Source: Heterorhizobium halophytocola (GTDB lineage: Bacteria > Pseudomonadota > Alphaproteobacteria > Rhizobiales > Rhizobiaceae). From it: a stretch of 64,000 bases of DNA. Below are positions 1-9,351 of the stretch, one piece after another. The stretch spans positions 186,001-250,000 of the forward strand of contig NZ_JAGGJU010000009.1 of the NCBI RefSeq assembly GCF_017873095.1. The letters run 5' to 3'. The notes under the pieces were generated by a model that searched no databases, was not told the DNA's origin, and saw only the letters and a list, made by a program, of their open reading frames with translations. The position numbers and the translations under genes are program-made. Position 1 is the stretch's first letter; the number at the start of each line of letters is the position of its first letter.

Positions 1-51
1 ACGGTCGAAGGCAAGGACTATGATCCGTCGATGAAGCTCGGCGAACAGTAG
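1..51 (+). CDS. 3' end of a truncated gene, product unknown
   Basis: The first 51 bases read open in frame 1 and encode 16 residues ending in KLGEQ before a TAG stop. The gene starts outside the window. The visible tail is too short to assign a family. Its presence is inferred only from the open frame meeting the edge and from its codon use, which fits the neighbouring genes. Confidence 0.4.
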   Translation, partial: TVEGKDYDPSMKLGEQ

Positions 52-210
52 AGGGTTCCTCGACCGTGCCGGCGCCGGCAAGCGGGTGGCGGCACAAGTG
101 TTTTTCCCGTTCGACCGCTTGCCTTCGCCTTGCCGGCTGAAGGATGGTCGACGGGATTTCAAAAGGGCGGCATGCCGCCTCCATCGAGAACAAGCTCAAG
201 GAAACCACCC

Positions 211-633
211 ATGCTGACCATTCGCCGTCTCGACCAGGCCGACGCCCAGATGCTGATTGCCGGAGCCCGGGAAAAGGCAAGGGCGATCGGCGTGCCGATG
301 TGCATTGCCATCACCGACGAATCCGGCCAGTTGATCGCCTTCGAGCGGATGGATGGCGGCAAGGTGACGAGCACGACGATTGCCATCGACAAGGCATTCA
401 CGGCGGCGGCAGCGAAGAAGGCGACGCATGAATACGGCACAGCCAGCCAGCCGGGCAATCCGACCTTCGGCATTCATTCGGCAATCGGCGGACGGCTGAT
501 GGTGGTCGGCGGCGGCCTGCCTGTGACCGTCGACGGCGAGGTGGTCGGCGGCATTGGCCTCAGTTCGGGTACGCCCGCCCAGGACATGGAATGTGCCCAG
601 GCCGGCATCGACCATTTTCTCGGCGCGCGCTGA
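211..633 (+). CDS. GlcG/HbpS-like heme-binding family protein (DUF336)
   Basis: This is a 140-residue protein of the GlcG/HbpS (DUF336) family, small alpha/beta proteins often found beside glycolate or diol-utilisation genes; some bind heme. The family pattern is visible as an N-terminal helix with AREKARAIG, then IAITDESGQLIAFERMDG, then a glycine-rich end with GGLPVTVDGEVVGGIG. The ATG at 211 is chosen because AAGGAAA lies 7-12 bases upstream and the family alignment begins there. The frame stays open back to 130, but that extension looks non-conserved. It is a single cytoplasmic domain with no signal peptide. The exact role here is unknown, because no glycolate genes are visible next to it. 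Confidence 0.8.
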   Translation: MLTIRRLDQADAQMLIAGAREKARAIGVPMCIAITDESGQLIAFERMDGGKVTSTTIAIDKAFTAAAAKKATHEYGTASQPGNPTFGIHSAIGGRLMVVGGGLPVTVDGEVVGGIGLSSGTPAQDMECAQAGIDHFLGAR

Positions 634-671
634 TCCTTCAGGATTTTGCGGTGGGTTGCCGGTGCGGAGGC

Positions 672-1112
672 TCAGTGGCCGACGACCGCATCCTCGGCGC
701 TTGCCTCGATCCGCTCCATGTCATCGTCGGACAGGCCGAAATGATGGCCGATCTCGTGGATCAGCACATGGGTGATGATGTCGCCCAGGGTTTCCTCGTT
801 CTCGGCCCAGTAGTCGAGGATCGGACGGCGATAGAGCAGGATCCGGTTCGGCATTTCGCCGGTGTCCATGGTGAAACGCTCCGAGATGCCGCGGCCTTCG
901 AACAGGCCGAGCAGGTCGAAGGGCGTTTCCAGCGCCATGTCCTCGAAAATGTCGTCGGAGGGGAAGTCGGCGATCTCGATGCTCAGGTCCTTGGTCAGCG
1001 CACGAAACTCTTCCGGCAGGTGGCCATAGGCCTCGACTGCCAGCGATTCAAATGTGCTGAGGGTCGGCGCGTGGCGTTCGCGCCAATCTTCGGTCTGGTC
1101 TACGCGATCCAT
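672..1112 (-). CDS. Zincin-like metallopeptidase family protein (HExxH)
   Basis: This 146-residue protein has the zinc-protease signature HEIGHHFG near residue 120, followed by a Met-turn-like DDDM. These match the small 'metallopeptidase family protein' group (zincin-like type 2, formerly DUF1025) common in alphaproteobacteria. Two histidines and the glutamate of HExxH, plus the third histidine (HHFG), are present, so zinc binding and hydrolysis are plausible. No signal peptide or membrane segment is seen, so it should be cytoplasmic. Its substrate is not known. It faces away from the imuA cassette, with a shared intergenic region at 1113-1268. Confidence 0.85.
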   Translation of the reverse strand: MDRVDQTEDWRERHAPTLSTFESLAVEAYGHLPEEFRALTKDLSIEIADFPSDDIFEDMALETPFDLLGLFEGRGISERFTMDTGEMPNRILLYRRPILDYWAENEETLGDIITHVLIHEIGHHFGLSDDDMERIEASAEDAVVGH

Positions 1113-1232
1113 ATAATCTCCTTATGGCCTCCATATAGGCCGTTTCCGGGGCGTTTACGAGCGGAAATCCGGAACAGGAATAATTTCACACGAATCGTGG
1201 TTGACTCTTTTCGCCAGCTCTGGAATCCATAA

Positions 1233-1247
1233 GAACAAATAGAGAAC
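1233..1247 (+). promoter_or_regulatory. LexA box (GAAC-N7-GAAC) upstream of imuA
   Basis: GAAC at 1233-1236 and GAAC at 1244-1247 are separated by exactly seven bases. This is the reverse complement of the established alphaproteobacterial LexA site GTTC-N7-GTTC. It lies 21 bases before the imuA start. A TTGACT at 1201-1206 could serve as the -35 element, but the matching -10 is weak. The box predicts DNA-damage (SOS) induction of imuA-imuB-dnaE2. Confidence 0.88.
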
Positions 1248-1268
1248 GTAGAGACAGGAGCGAACGCC

Positions 1269-2201
1269 GTGGCACATCAGGCCATGACGCGAGAGGAGCT
1301 TTTTGCGCTTCGCGAGGCGGTGGCCCGGATCGAGGGCAAGCCGGTCCACGCGGCGCGCGACTGGGCACGCCAGGCCGAGCGGCAGGCGGCGGAGGCGACC
1401 TCTCCGCCAGGCCCGGTGGCGGAGAAAGAGGCGCGCGACGGGGAGTTTCTGCAGCTGCTGCAGGAGACCATCGGCAAGGCAGGCAGCTTTCTGGAAGTGC
1501 GCAATCCGAGCCTGATGCAGGCGGGCGGTGCCAGCGGCTTTGCGCTGGCGCTGGCACTGATGGCACCGGGCCTGAAGACGGGCGGGCGGATTCTGCAGAT
1601 CGGCGATCGCGAGACCGTGCGCGAGGCGGGTCTGCCCTATGCGCCGGGGCTTGCCGATTTCGGCCTGCAATCGGCGCAGGTCGTCCATGCCCTGCCGCGC
1701 CGGATCGAGGATGCGCTCTGGCTTGCCGATACGGCGCTTTCAAGCCGGGCCTTTGCCGCGGTTCTGCTGGAGGTGCATGGCAATCCCCGGCATTTCGGCC
1801 TGACCGAAAGCCGGCGGCTGAGCCTGACGGCCCGCGCGCAGGGTGGCCTGCTGGTGGTGGTGCGGCATGGCGGCGAGGAGGAGGCCTCGAGTGCCGCCCT
1901 CAGACTGAAACTATCCCCGGCGCCGGCGGCGGGCCGGGTGCTTTTCGACAATGCGATGCCGGGCGGCAGCATCGGCAACAGCGTTTTTCACGTAACCGTC
2001 GAAAAGAGCCGGACGCTGGCGCTTTTCGACCTGCTTGTGGAGTGGAGCCCCCATGACCGTCGCCTTTACCCCGTCTCTGCTGACACACCCAGGCAGCAGC
2101 TCTATCCGGCGCATCCTGTCCTTGAGCTTTCCGCGCCTGTCCACGGACCGGATCGCCCGGCGGCTGTGGGGGGCGTCCTGGCGTTCGATCGGGCGTCCTG
2201 A
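1269..2201 (+). CDS. imuA: ImuA, SOS mutagenesis cassette protein
   Basis: This 310-residue protein is the first gene of the LexA-controlled imuA-imuB-dnaE2 cassette, which carries out damage-induced translesion synthesis. ImuA is a distant RecA/SulA-like helper; its exact activity is less clear than that of its partners. It is recognised from its position, its length and stretches such as the glycine-rich GGRILQIGDRE and the C-terminal ALFDLLVEW. The GTG at 1269 is preferred because AGGAG ends 8 bases upstream, whereas the in-frame ATG at 1284 has no site at proper spacing. The 3' end overlaps imuB by 149 bases in another frame, which is unusually long for this cassette. Confidence 0.85.
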   Translation: MAHQAMTREELFALREAVARIEGKPVHAARDWARQAERQAAEATSPPGPVAEKEARDGEFLQLLQETIGKAGSFLEVRNPSLMQAGGASGFALALALMAPGLKTGGRILQIGDRETVREAGLPYAPGLADFGLQSAQVVHALPRRIEDALWLADTALSSRAFAAVLLEVHGNPRHFGLTESRRLSLTARAQGGLLVVVRHGGEEEASSAALRLKLSPAPAAGRVLFDNAMPGGSIGNSVFHVTVEKSRTLALFDLLVEWSPHDRRLYPVSADTPRQQLYPAHPVLELSAPVHGPDRPAAVGGVLAFDRAS

Positions 2202-3645
2202 GCATCCGCCGATCGCCTGTGCCGCCCGGACCGGGCAGGCGGTGACGCTCAGCGCGCTCGACGAGGAGGCCCAGGCGATCGGCCTTAGAAAGGCGCAGGG
2301 CGTGGCCGAGGCGAAAGCCATCTGTCCATCGCTCGATATCCGGGATGCCGATATCCAGGCAGACCAGCGGCTGCTGTCGGGCCTCGCCGACTGGTGCGAC
2401 CGCTATACGCCGCTCGTCGCGCTGGATGGCGCCGACGGCCTGATGCTCGACATCACCGGCTGCACCCATCTCTTCGGCGGCGAACAGGCGATGGTCGACG
2501 AGGTGCTCGGCCGCCTGCTGCTACTGGGGTTCGAGGTGCGCGGCGCGGTGGCCTCGACGCCGGGCCTTGCCTGGGGGGCGGCCCGGTTTTCCGGCGCCAC
2601 GGTCATTGCGGAGGGGCAGCCCGAATCCGTGCTGCAGCCGCTGCCCGTTGCGGCCCTGCGCCTGCCGGTCGAAACCGTTGCCGATCTCGCCAAGGTCGGG
2701 TTGAAACGCGCAGGCGAATTGCTGGCCATTCCGCGGGCGTCGCTGACCAAGCGCTTCGGCCGGCTGGTTCTGCTGCGCCTCGACCAGGCGCTGGGGGCGG
2801 TGGACGAGCCGATCACGCCGCGCCGGCCGGTGGCCCTGCTGTCGGCCGAGCGGCAATTGCCCGAACCGATCCGCGACCACGAGATGATCCTCGATCTGGC
2901 CGGGCAGCTGGCGGTGCCGATCAAGACAAAGCTGGAAGAGCGCGAAGAGGGCGGGCGGCTGTTCGAACTCCTGCTGTTTCGCGTCGACGGGCAGGTTTTC
3001 CGCATCGAGGTCGGGACATCGGCGCCCTTGCGGGCGACGGCCAGGATCGCGGCCCTGTTTGCCGAGCGGTTGCAGGCGGTGCATGACGATCTGGATGCCG
3101 GCTTCGGGTTCGAACTCGTGCGGCTGAACGTGCTGCACAGCGAGCCGTTTCGGGCGGTCGAGGCGCGCTTTGCCGATGCCGGGGAGATGGAGGATCCGCT
3201 GCCGGCCTTTATCGACCAGGTGGTGGCGCGGCTCGGGCGCGAGTGCCTGAAACTGCCGGTGATCCTTGCCCGGCACTGGCCGGAACGGGCCTGCCAGATG
3301 GTGGTGCTGGCCGACGGGGTGCCTGTCGCGGCAGAGGTGCCGCAAGCCGTGCGTGGCGAGCGGCCGATCCGGCTCCTGGTCCATCCCGAAGCGGTGGAGG
3401 TTACCGCGGAAATACCGCACGGACCGCCGGCGAGCTTTCGCTGGCGGCGGGTGCGCCACCGGGTCAGCCGGGCCGAGGGGCCCGAGCGGCTGACGCCGGA
3501 ATGGTGGATCGACGGCGAAGAGGCCAAGGCGCGGGACTATTTTCGCATCGAGGACACGATCGGCCGGCGCTTCTGGCTCTACCGCCAGGGTCTCTATGAA
3601 CGCGGCGACGCGCCGAGCTGGTTCATCCAGGGGATCTTCGCATGA
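2053..3645 (+). CDS. imuB: ImuB, catalytically dead Y-family polymerase homologue
   Basis: This 530-residue Y-family DNA polymerase relative acts as the hub between the beta clamp and DnaE2. The N-terminus has [14 protein letters not shown] where active Y-polymerases carry the DxD-type metal motif, and the palm motif reads LDGAD (D125, G126) instead of the SxDE acidic pair. This agrees with the known loss of polymerase activity in ImuB. HhH-like residues ([15 protein letters not shown]) follow in the thumb, and the C-terminus is a long basic region. The ATG at 2053 has GGAG five bases upstream and lies inside imuA. A TTG at 2035 is a less likely start. It overlaps dnaE2 by ATGA. Confidence 0.92.
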   Translation: MTVAFTPSLLTHPGSSSIRRILSLSFPRLSTDRIARRLWGASWRSIGRPEHPPIACAARTGQAVTLSALDEEAQAIGLRKAQGVAEAKAICPSLDIRDADIQADQRLLSGLADWCDRYTPLVALDGADGLMLDITGCTHLFGGEQAMVDEVLGRLLLLGFEVRGAVASTPGLAWGAARFSGATVIAEGQPESVLQPLPVAALRLPVETVADLAKVGLKRAGELLAIPRASLTKRFGRLVLLRLDQALGAVDEPITPRRPVALLSAERQLPEPIRDHEMILDLAGQLAVPIKTKLEEREEGGRLFELLLFRVDGQVFRIEVGTSAPLRATARIAALFAERLQAVHDDLDAGFGFELVRLNVLHSEPFRAVEARFADAGEMEDPLPAFIDQVVARLGRECLKLPVILARHWPERACQMVVLADGVPVAAEVPQAVRGERPIRLLVHPEAVEVTAEIPHGPPASFRWRRVRHRVSRAEGPERLTPEWWIDGEEAKARDYFRIEDTIGRRFWLYRQGLYERGDAPSWFIQGIFA

Positions 3646-6600
3646 GCACGCAACCGTTTTTCGAAATCGGGGCTGCGAGCAATTTCTCCTTCCTGCGCGG
3701 TGCCTCGCATCCGGAAGAGATGGTCGAGGCTGCCTATGCGCTCGGTCTTTCCGGGCTGGCGCTGGCCGACCGCAACACGGTTGCCGGCGTGGTGCGCATG
3801 CATGCCGCGGCCAAGGCCAGGGGGCTTGCCTATAAAGCCGGTGCACGGCTGGTGTTTGACGACGAGACGCCTGAGATGCTGGCCTATCCGCTCGACCGGC
3901 AGGGCTGGGGGCATCTCTGCCGGCTCTTGAGCGCCGGCAATCTGCGCTCGCAAAAGGGGACATGCCGGCTCCTGCTGGCCGATCTTCTCGAATGGGGGGA
4001 GGATATGCTGTTTGCCGTCATTGCGCCCTCGCTCGGCACGGAAGGCGAGGCGCAGGATTTTTGCCGGCGACTCGAACCGCTGGCCGAGGCCTTTGCCGGG
4101 CGGCTCTATCTTGCACTGGTGCCGCGCCATGACGGGCGAGACGCGCGGCATTTCGCGCAGCTCTCTGCCATCGCACGCCGGTTCGGACTGCCGGAAGTCG
4201 CGACCAATCTGCCCGCTTATCACGAGCCGCAGAGAAAGCCGCTGGCCGACATCGTCACCTCGATCCGCGAGCATGTCACCGTCGAGGAGGCCGGGTTGCG
4301 GTTGGCGGCCAATGGCGAGAGGCATCTGAAATCACCGGAGGAAATGGCGCATCTGATGCGGCGCTATCCGCAGGCGCTGAAGCAAGCCGGCCGCTTTTTC
4401 GACCGCATCTGCTTTTCGCTCGACGAGCTGTGCCACCAGTATCCGGAGGAGACGGTGGATGGCGAAACGCCGGCCAAGGCCCTGCGCCGGCTGACCTATG
4501 AAGGGGCTGCCCGGCGCTTTCCCAAGGGCTTGCCGGAAAAGGTCGCCGATCTCCTGGAATACGAGCTGACGCTGATCTCTGAAAAGCAGTACGAGCCGTA
4601 TTTCCTGACGGTCTGGCGGATCGTCACCCATGCAAGGTCCATCGACATACTCTGCCAGGGGCGTGGGTCTGCCGCCAATTCCGCCGTCTGCTTCTGCCTC
4701 GGGATCACCGAGGTGAACCCGGAAAAGACGACACTGCTCTTCGATCGCTTCATCTCGACCGAGCGCGACGAGCCGCCTGATATCGATGTCGACTTCGAAC
4801 ATGCAAAGCGCGAGGAGGTCATCAAGTTCATCTATGACGCCTATGGCCACGAGCATGCCGCGCTGACGGCGGCCGTCATCAGCTATCGCACGCGCTCGGC
4901 CGGACGCGAGGTCGCCAAGGCCTTCGGGCTTTCGGACGACGTGCAGTCGGCCCTGTCGAGTTCGGTCTGGGGCTGGTGGACGTCGGGCGTCGGCGAGGAC
5001 CAGGCGAAGGCCGCGGGCCTGGATGTCGCGGATCCGACCACCCGGCGGGTGATGCATTATGCCAGCCTGATGCAGGGATTTCCGCGCCATCTCTCCCAGC
5101 ATGTCGGCGGCTTCGTGATCACCCGCGACCGGCTGGACGAGGTGGTGCCGATCATGAATACCGCCGACGGGCGCTACATGATCGAATGGGACAAGGACGA
5201 CCTGGACACGTTGAAGATCCTGAAGATCGACGTGCTGGCGCTCGGCATGCTGACCTGCCTGGCCAAGGCGCTGACCCTGCTCGAGACCCGCTACGGCCGG
5301 CAGGAGACGCTGGCCAGCATTCTCGACGACCACCGGCCGGAGGTCTACGACATGATCTGCCGGGCCGATACGATCGGCGTTTTCCAGATCGAGAGCCGGG
5401 CGCAGATGAGCATGCTGCCGCGGCTGAAGCCCCGGCGTTTCTACGATCTGGTGATCGAGGTGGCGATCGTCCGTCCCGGGCCGATCCAGGGCAATATGGT
5501 GCATCCCTATCTGAAGCGGCGGCAGGATCTGGTCCGTGGCCGCGAGCCGACCTATCCGAGACCGGAGCTGAAGGTGGTGCTGGAGCGGACGCTGGGCGTG
5601 CCGCTGTTCCAGGAACAGGCGATGCAGATCGCAATCACCGGCGCCGGCTTCACGCCTTCGGAAGCCGATCTCCTGCGGCGGGCGATGGCGACCTTCCGGC
5701 GCACCGGCCAGGTCAGCCATTTCCGCCAGCGCTTCATCGACGGCATGGTGGCGAACCAGTATGAAAAAGACTTCGCCGAGCGCTGTTTCAGCCAGATCGA
5801 GGGCTTCGGCGAGTATGGCTTTCCCGAAAGCCACGCGGCCTCGTTCGCCCTGCTCGTCTATGTCTCCTGCTGGTTCAAGGCCTTCTATCCCGATGTCTTC
5901 TGTGCGGCGATGCTCAACTCCCAGCCGATGGGGTTTTATGCGCCGGCGCAGCTCGTGCGCGATGCGCGCGAGCACGGGGTGGAGATCCGTTCCGTCGACG
6001 TCAATGCATCGACATGGGACAGCAGCCTGGAGGATCTGGAAGGAGCGGAGGGGCGCGGCGGGATGAGGGCAAGGCTGGAGCCGCGTCATCGCAGCATGCG
6101 CGACGTCATTCTGACACGGTTTGCCGTGCGGCTCGGCTTGTCGATGATCAAGGGTTTGTCCGAGCAGGACGCGCGGCGCCTCGTGGCCCTCAGGGGGGAG
6201 GGATACCGGTCGGTCGAGGATCTCTGGCGCCGCGCCGGGCTCTCCCGGGCCGTGATGGAGAAGCTGGCCGATGCCGATGCCTTCGGCTCTCTCGGCATCG
6301 GCCGTCGCAAGGCGCTCTGGGCGGTCCGGGCGCTGGAAGACATGCAGCCGGGCAGCATTCCGCTGTTCGAAAGGCTCGGGGAAAAGAAGGACATCATCGT
6401 CGAGCCGGTAGTGGCCCTGCCCGAAATGGCGCCGGGCGAAGAGGTGATCGAGGACTATCGCACCCTGACGCTTTCGCTGAAGGCGCATCCGCTGTCCTTC
6501 CTGCGGGGGCAACTTACCGAATTGAAGGTCACGCCCTCACGCGATCTGGAGCCCCTGCGCGGCGGGCGCATGCTCGATGTGGCGGGGCTGGTGCTGGTGC

Positions 6601-6977
6601 GCCAGCGGCCGGGATCGGCCAAGGGGGTGATCTTCATGACGCTGGAGGACGAGACCGGCGTGGCCAATGTCATCGTCTGGCCGAAGGTGTTCGAGGCCTA
6701 CCGGGCCATCGTCATGGGCGCCCGTCTGGTGCGGGTCCGGGGCCGGCTGCAGAACCAGGAGGGCGTCATCCATGTGGTGGCGACCCATCTGGAGGACATG
6801 ACGGCATCCTTGCGCATCCTCCAGGCGGGGGCGCCGCCACCCGCTCTCGACGGCAAGGGCGGGATGGACGCAGAGGCAGGGCATTGCGTCGCCCGGCAGG
6901 GGGACAAAAGGCCTGTCGACCTGTTTTCAACCCATGTCGCGACGCAGGCCATGCCCAAGGGACGGAATTTTCACTGA
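3642..6977 (+). CDS. dnaE2: Error-prone DNA polymerase DnaE2 (ImuC)
   Basis: This 1111-residue C-family polymerase performs lesion bypass with ImuA and ImuB. Residues 1-280 form the PHP domain ([26 protein letters not shown]). The nucleotide-binding GRGSAANS lies at 340-347. The palm aspartates are in PPDIDVDF (D380, D382, D384). A helix-hairpin-helix lies around residues 830-880, and an OB-fold around 980-1060 ([20 protein letters not shown]). The protein ends with [14 protein letters not shown], the typical DnaE2 tail with its PKGRNFH motif. The length is normal for DnaE2 and shorter than replicative DnaE. The start overlaps the imuB stop by 4 bases, indicating translational coupling and SOS co-expression. 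Confidence 0.96.
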   Translation: MSTQPFFEIGAASNFSFLRGASHPEEMVEAAYALGLSGLALADRNTVAGVVRMHAAAKARGLAYKAGARLVFDDETPEMLAYPLDRQGWGHLCRLLSAGNLRSQKGTCRLLLADLLEWGEDMLFAVIAPSLGTEGEAQDFCRRLEPLAEAFAGRLYLALVPRHDGRDARHFAQLSAIARRFGLPEVATNLPAYHEPQRKPLADIVTSIREHVTVEEAGLRLAANGERHLKSPEEMAHLMRRYPQALKQAGRFFDRICFSLDELCHQYPEETVDGETPAKALRRLTYEGAARRFPKGLPEKVADLLEYELTLISEKQYEPYFLTVWRIVTHARSIDILCQGRGSAANSAVCFCLGITEVNPEKTTLLFDRFISTERDEPPDIDVDFEHAKREEVIKFIYDAYGHEHAALTAAVISYRTRSAGREVAKAFGLSDDVQSALSSSVWGWWTSGVGEDQAKAAGLDVADPTTRRVMHYASLMQGFPRHLSQHVGGFVITRDRLDEVVPIMNTADGRYMIEWDKDDLDTLKILKIDVLALGMLTCLAKALTLLETRYGRQETLASILDDHRPEVYDMICRADTIGVFQIESRAQMSMLPRLKPRRFYDLVIEVAIVRPGPIQGNMVHPYLKRRQDLVRGREPTYPRPELKVVLERTLGVPLFQEQAMQIAITGAGFTPSEADLLRRAMATFRRTGQVSHFRQRFIDGMVANQYEKDFAERCFSQIEGFGEYGFPESHAASFALLVYVSCWFKAFYPDVFCAAMLNSQPMGFYAPAQLVRDAREHGVEIRSVDVNASTWDSSLEDLEGAEGRGGMRARLEPRHRSMRDVILTRFAVRLGLSMIKGLSEQDARRLVALRGEGYRSVEDLWRRAGLSRAVMEKLADADAFGSLGIGRRKALWAVRALEDMQPGSIPLFERLGEKKDIIVEPVVALPEMAPGEEVIEDYRTLTLSLKAHPLSFLRGQLTELKVTPSRDLEPLRGGRMLDVAGLVLVRQRPGSAKGVIFMTLEDETGVANVIVWPKVFEAYRAIVMGARLVRVRGRLQNQEGVIHVVATHLEDMTASLRILQAGAPPPALDGKGGMDAEAGHCVARQGDKRPVDLFSTHVATQAMPKGRNFH

Positions 6978-7002
6978 CCGGGTTTGCGGGGCCGATCTGT
7001 TT

Positions 7003-7036
7003 TTTCTTGACAAGGGCTCTCTTCTTTATCAAGAAA
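7003..7036. promoter_or_regulatory. Inverted repeat upstream of bfd, candidate operator
   Basis: TTTCTTGA at 7003-7010 and its exact reverse complement TCAAGAAA at 7029-7036 flank an 18-base spacer. A TTGACA -35-like hexamer (7007-7012) overlaps the left arm. The repeat ends 35 bases before the bfd start and does not look like an intrinsic terminator for dnaE2, because no T-tract follows. Binding by an iron regulator is an inference from gene context only. Confidence 0.4.
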
Positions 7037-7071
7037 GGCGACAGAGAAAGTCATGTTTGAGCGTTGATGCC

Positions 7072-7386
7072 ATGCTCGTCTGCAGCTGCAATTTCATCAC
7101 GGACAAGGATATCAGGGCGGTCATTACCGAACTGCTGGACCAGGATTGCTGGCAGCTGATCGTTCCGGCCAAGGTCTATCACGCGATGAGCAAGCGCGGC
7201 CGCTGCTGCGGCTGCTTCCCGAATGTCGTCGACCTGATCGTCGAAACGACGCGGGCCTATCATGCCGAGCGGCACACCGACGACGTGACGGTCGTCAACT
7301 TCATCGACAAGCTGAAGCGGTTCCACGAGGAACAGCAGGCCGAGCTCGTTGCGCGCCGCCAGCGGATGAACGCCAAGGTTGCCTGA
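7072..7386 (+). CDS. bfd: Bacterioferritin-associated ferredoxin (Bfd-like [2Fe-2S])
   Basis: This 104-residue protein carries the Bfd/NifU-type [2Fe-2S] pattern C4-x-C6 and C45-x2-C48 (RCCGCFPN). Bfd donates electrons to bacterioferritin so that stored Fe(III) can be released as Fe(II). The protein is longer than the enteric Bfd (about 64 residues) because of a charged helical C-terminal tail (LKRFHEEQQAELVARRQR). The start at 7072 places MLVCSC at the N-terminus as in the family; the longer open frame back to 6934 overlaps dnaE2 and is not credible. It lies 300 bases upstream of bfr on the same strand, supporting a shared role in iron storage. Confidence 0.92.
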   Translation: MLVCSCNFITDKDIRAVITELLDQDCWQLIVPAKVYHAMSKRGRCCGCFPNVVDLIVETTRAYHAERHTDDVTVVNFIDKLKRFHEEQQAELVARRQRMNAKVA

Positions 7387-7473
7387 ACTCTCGTTCAAGA
7401 CCGGCCATTGCCTGCCTGAAGGGCGCCTTTTTCCCAGACCTACTTGAAAGCGTGCCGCGATGAGCGGCCATGG

Positions 7474-7504
7474 CCCTGCGCGCCCTTCGCTAGAAGGCGC
7501 AGGG
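7474..7504 (+). terminator. Possible terminator hairpin downstream of bfd
   Basis: CCCTGCGC (7474-7481) pairs with GCGCAGGG (7497-7504), with a further CTTC/GAAG extension after a 3-base bulge. Only CTTTCC follows, so the T-tract is poor. It lies in the 300-base gap between bfd and bfr, which otherwise holds only the candidate Irr site near its 3' end. Confidence 0.35.
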
Positions 7505-7612
7505 CTTTCCGCGCTCCAGGGGTGAAGCCATGCGGACGGATGCCGGCCCGGCAAAAAATGCAGACGGGCTTGGCCAAGGCCATTTACTCGACCCCCAAGT
7601 TTCGCTACCCCG

Positions 7613-7627
7613 TTAGAAATATTCCAA
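7613..7627. promoter_or_regulatory. Candidate Irr box (ICE-like) upstream of bfr
   Basis: TTAGAA (7613-7618), a 3-base spacer and TTCCAA (7622-7627) match the rhizobial Irr iron-control element TTAGAA-N3-TTCTAA with a single mismatch. It lies 60 bases before the bfr start codon. Irr is known to repress bfr under iron limitation in rhizobia, so the location fits. The assignment is by pattern only. Confidence 0.5.
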
Positions 7628-7686
7628 GATTTGTCGGATGCGCGGCCGCCGGCTGTGCGTCACACACTCCAGCAGAGGACGCTACG

Positions 7687-8172
7687 ATGAAGGGTGATGC
7701 GAAGGTAATCGAACGGTTGAACGAGGCGCTGTTCCTCGAACTGGGCGCGGTCAACCAGTATTGGCTCCATTTTCGCCTGCTGCACGACTGGGGCTACACC
7801 AAGCTCGCCAAGAAGGAGCGCGCCGAGTCGATCGAGGAAATGGGCCATGCCGACAAGCTGATCGACCGGATCATCTTCCTTGAAGGCCACCCCAACCTGC
7901 AGACCGTGGCGCCGCTGCGCATCGGCCAGAATGTCAAGGAAGTGCTCGAGGCCGATCTGGCCGGCGAATACGACGCCCGCACGGCCTACAAGAAGTCGCG
8001 CGAAATCTGTAACGAGATCGGCGACTACGTGACGATGAAGCTGTTTGAAGAACTGCTGATGGACGAGGAAGGCCATATCGACTTCCTCGAGACCCAGCTC
8101 GAACTGCTGGAAAAGATCGGCGAAGAGAAATACGGCCAGCTGAATGCGGATTCCGCAAACGAGGCGGAATAA
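7687..8172 (+). CDS. bfr: Bacterioferritin
   Basis: This is a 161-residue bacterioferritin subunit of the 24-mer cage that oxidises and stores iron. All ferroxidase ligands are at the family's canonical positions: E18, E51, H54, E94, E127 and H130. The heme-ligating methionine M52 is also present, so it should be a heme-containing, catalytically competent Bfr. The length matches the family norm. GAGGAC lies upstream of the ATG at suitable spacing. The preceding bfd gene and the ICE-like site at 7613 suggest iron-regulated expression through Irr. Confidence 0.97.
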   Translation: MKGDAKVIERLNEALFLELGAVNQYWLHFRLLHDWGYTKLAKKERAESIEEMGHADKLIDRIIFLEGHPNLQTVAPLRIGQNVKEVLEADLAGEYDARTAYKKSREICNEIGDYVTMKLFEELLMDEEGHIDFLETQLELLEKIGEEKYGQLNADSANEAE

Positions 8173-8823
8173 GGCGCATCCTCCCAGACCGGTGCCGCTG
8201 TGGCGCGAACGAACAGAGGGGTTCCGGCTTGCCGGGACCACTTTTTGCTTGGAAGGTAGGCCTGCGGTCCGTGGCGTAGACCGTGCGGCGATCCGGATCG
8301 GCTGCGAACGGCAATTGACGCATGATGGTGTGTGAAGGGCACGCATCGTCGTCTTGCCTCTCCTTGACGGGCAGTCGTGACACCTGCAACCGGCAACGCC
8401 ATGCCTTTGCCGCGCGTGACGGCAGGCGCGCACGAAATTGTCTTTACGTCCAGTGCCAGAGGGCGCAACCGCGTGGCCTCCCGGACTGCCGGTCCCGCGT
8501 CGAGATGGCCTGCTTGCCGGCGGTCGGATTGCGTGACCCGGTCCTCCAATGCTCAGGGCCCGGTATTCTGCCGTCACGTCGACGCCGGATTGGCGGACAA
8601 CCACCGTCAGGCGGCAGCCCGTATGGGGGCGGTCTCAGCGGCATGCCGACATGCGGCCTTTGCAGACGAAGGCGATCCAGCGGTCGCTCCGGCGGCGGGG
8701 GATCTCACGGCTTCCGGCGGAAGCTGCGGGCCTCCTGCCGGTGAGTAGGGAGATCATGCCCTCTCCATGCGGAAAATGCGACTTGCTAGGTCTGTCCGGG
8801 GCTGCCGGCCCTCCGGCTGGTAT
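8173..8823 (+). other. 650-base intergenic stretch with no supported gene
   Basis: This lies between the convergent bfr and rppH genes. Short frames on both strands have compositions typical of shadow ORFs and lack ribosome sites or recognisable domains. I see no strong terminator hairpin, tRNA or repeat. A small RNA cannot be excluded by reading alone. Confidence 0.5.
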
Positions 8824-9351
8824 TCAGCGCCCGGCCAGATGGGCGAATTCGGCGACGACGGTGTCATAGACCTGACGCTTGAACGGCACGATCAGGCCGG
8901 GCAGATCCGCCATCGGTTTCCATTCCCAAGCACTGAATTCCGCCTCGTGTCCGCCCGGTGGCGGATCGATGGCGATCTCGCTTTCATCGCCTTCGAAACG
9001 GAAGGCAAACCAGCGCTGGGTCTGGCCGCGATATTTGCCCTTCAGGCCGATGCCGATCAGGTGTTCCGGCAGGTCGTAATGGATCCACCGGCTGGCCTCG
9101 GACAGCAGGCTGACCGACCGCATGCCGGTTTCCTCGTAGAGCTCGCGATAGGCGGCTGCGAGGGGATCTTCGCCCTTGTCGATGCCGCCCTGGGGCATCT
9201 GCCAGAGTTGCGGCGATCCGTCATATTCCGAATTGCCCTCGGCAATGCGCCGGCCGGCCCAGACGAGCCCCTGCCGGTTCAGTACCATGACGCCGACGCA
9301 GGGGCGGTAAGGCAGGTCTTCGGCGCGGACGGGGGGCTTCCTGTCGGTCAA
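8824..9351 (-). CDS. rppH: RNA pyrophosphohydrolase RppH (Nudix)
   Basis: This 175-residue Nudix hydrolase removes pyrophosphate from the 5' end of triphosphorylated mRNA and so starts decay. The Nudix box is intact (GGIDKGEDP, then RELYEETGM, carrying the REUXEE core), preceded by the WQMPQGG typical of RppH/IalA. The most likely start is a TTG at 9351: it overlaps the upstream deacetylase stop as TTGA, has GGAG about 8 bases upstream, and gives the usual rhizobial length. The open frame extends to 9420, but that part would lie inside the upstream gene. It is the last gene of the minus-strand cluster. Confidence 0.93.
   Translation of the reverse strand: MTDRKPPVRAEDLPYRPCVGVMVLNRQGLVWAGRRIAEGNSEYDGSPQLWQMPQGGIDKGEDPLAAAYRELYEETGMRSVSLLSEASRWIHYDLPEHLIGIGLKGKYRGQTQRWFAFRFEGDESEIAIDPPPGGHEAEFSAWEWKPMADLPGLIVPFKRQVYDTVVAEFAHLAGR

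Noticed and set aside
4332..6512. 726-codon open frame on the minus strand opposite dnaE2
   Set aside because: It mirrors dnaE2 codon structure in GC-rich DNA, is rich in His, Arg and Gln with no domain or ribosome site, and dnaE2 itself is unambiguous.
6934..7071. Longer N-terminus for the bfd protein
   Set aside because: It would overlap the dnaE2 3' end and precede the conserved MLVCSC start without a family match.
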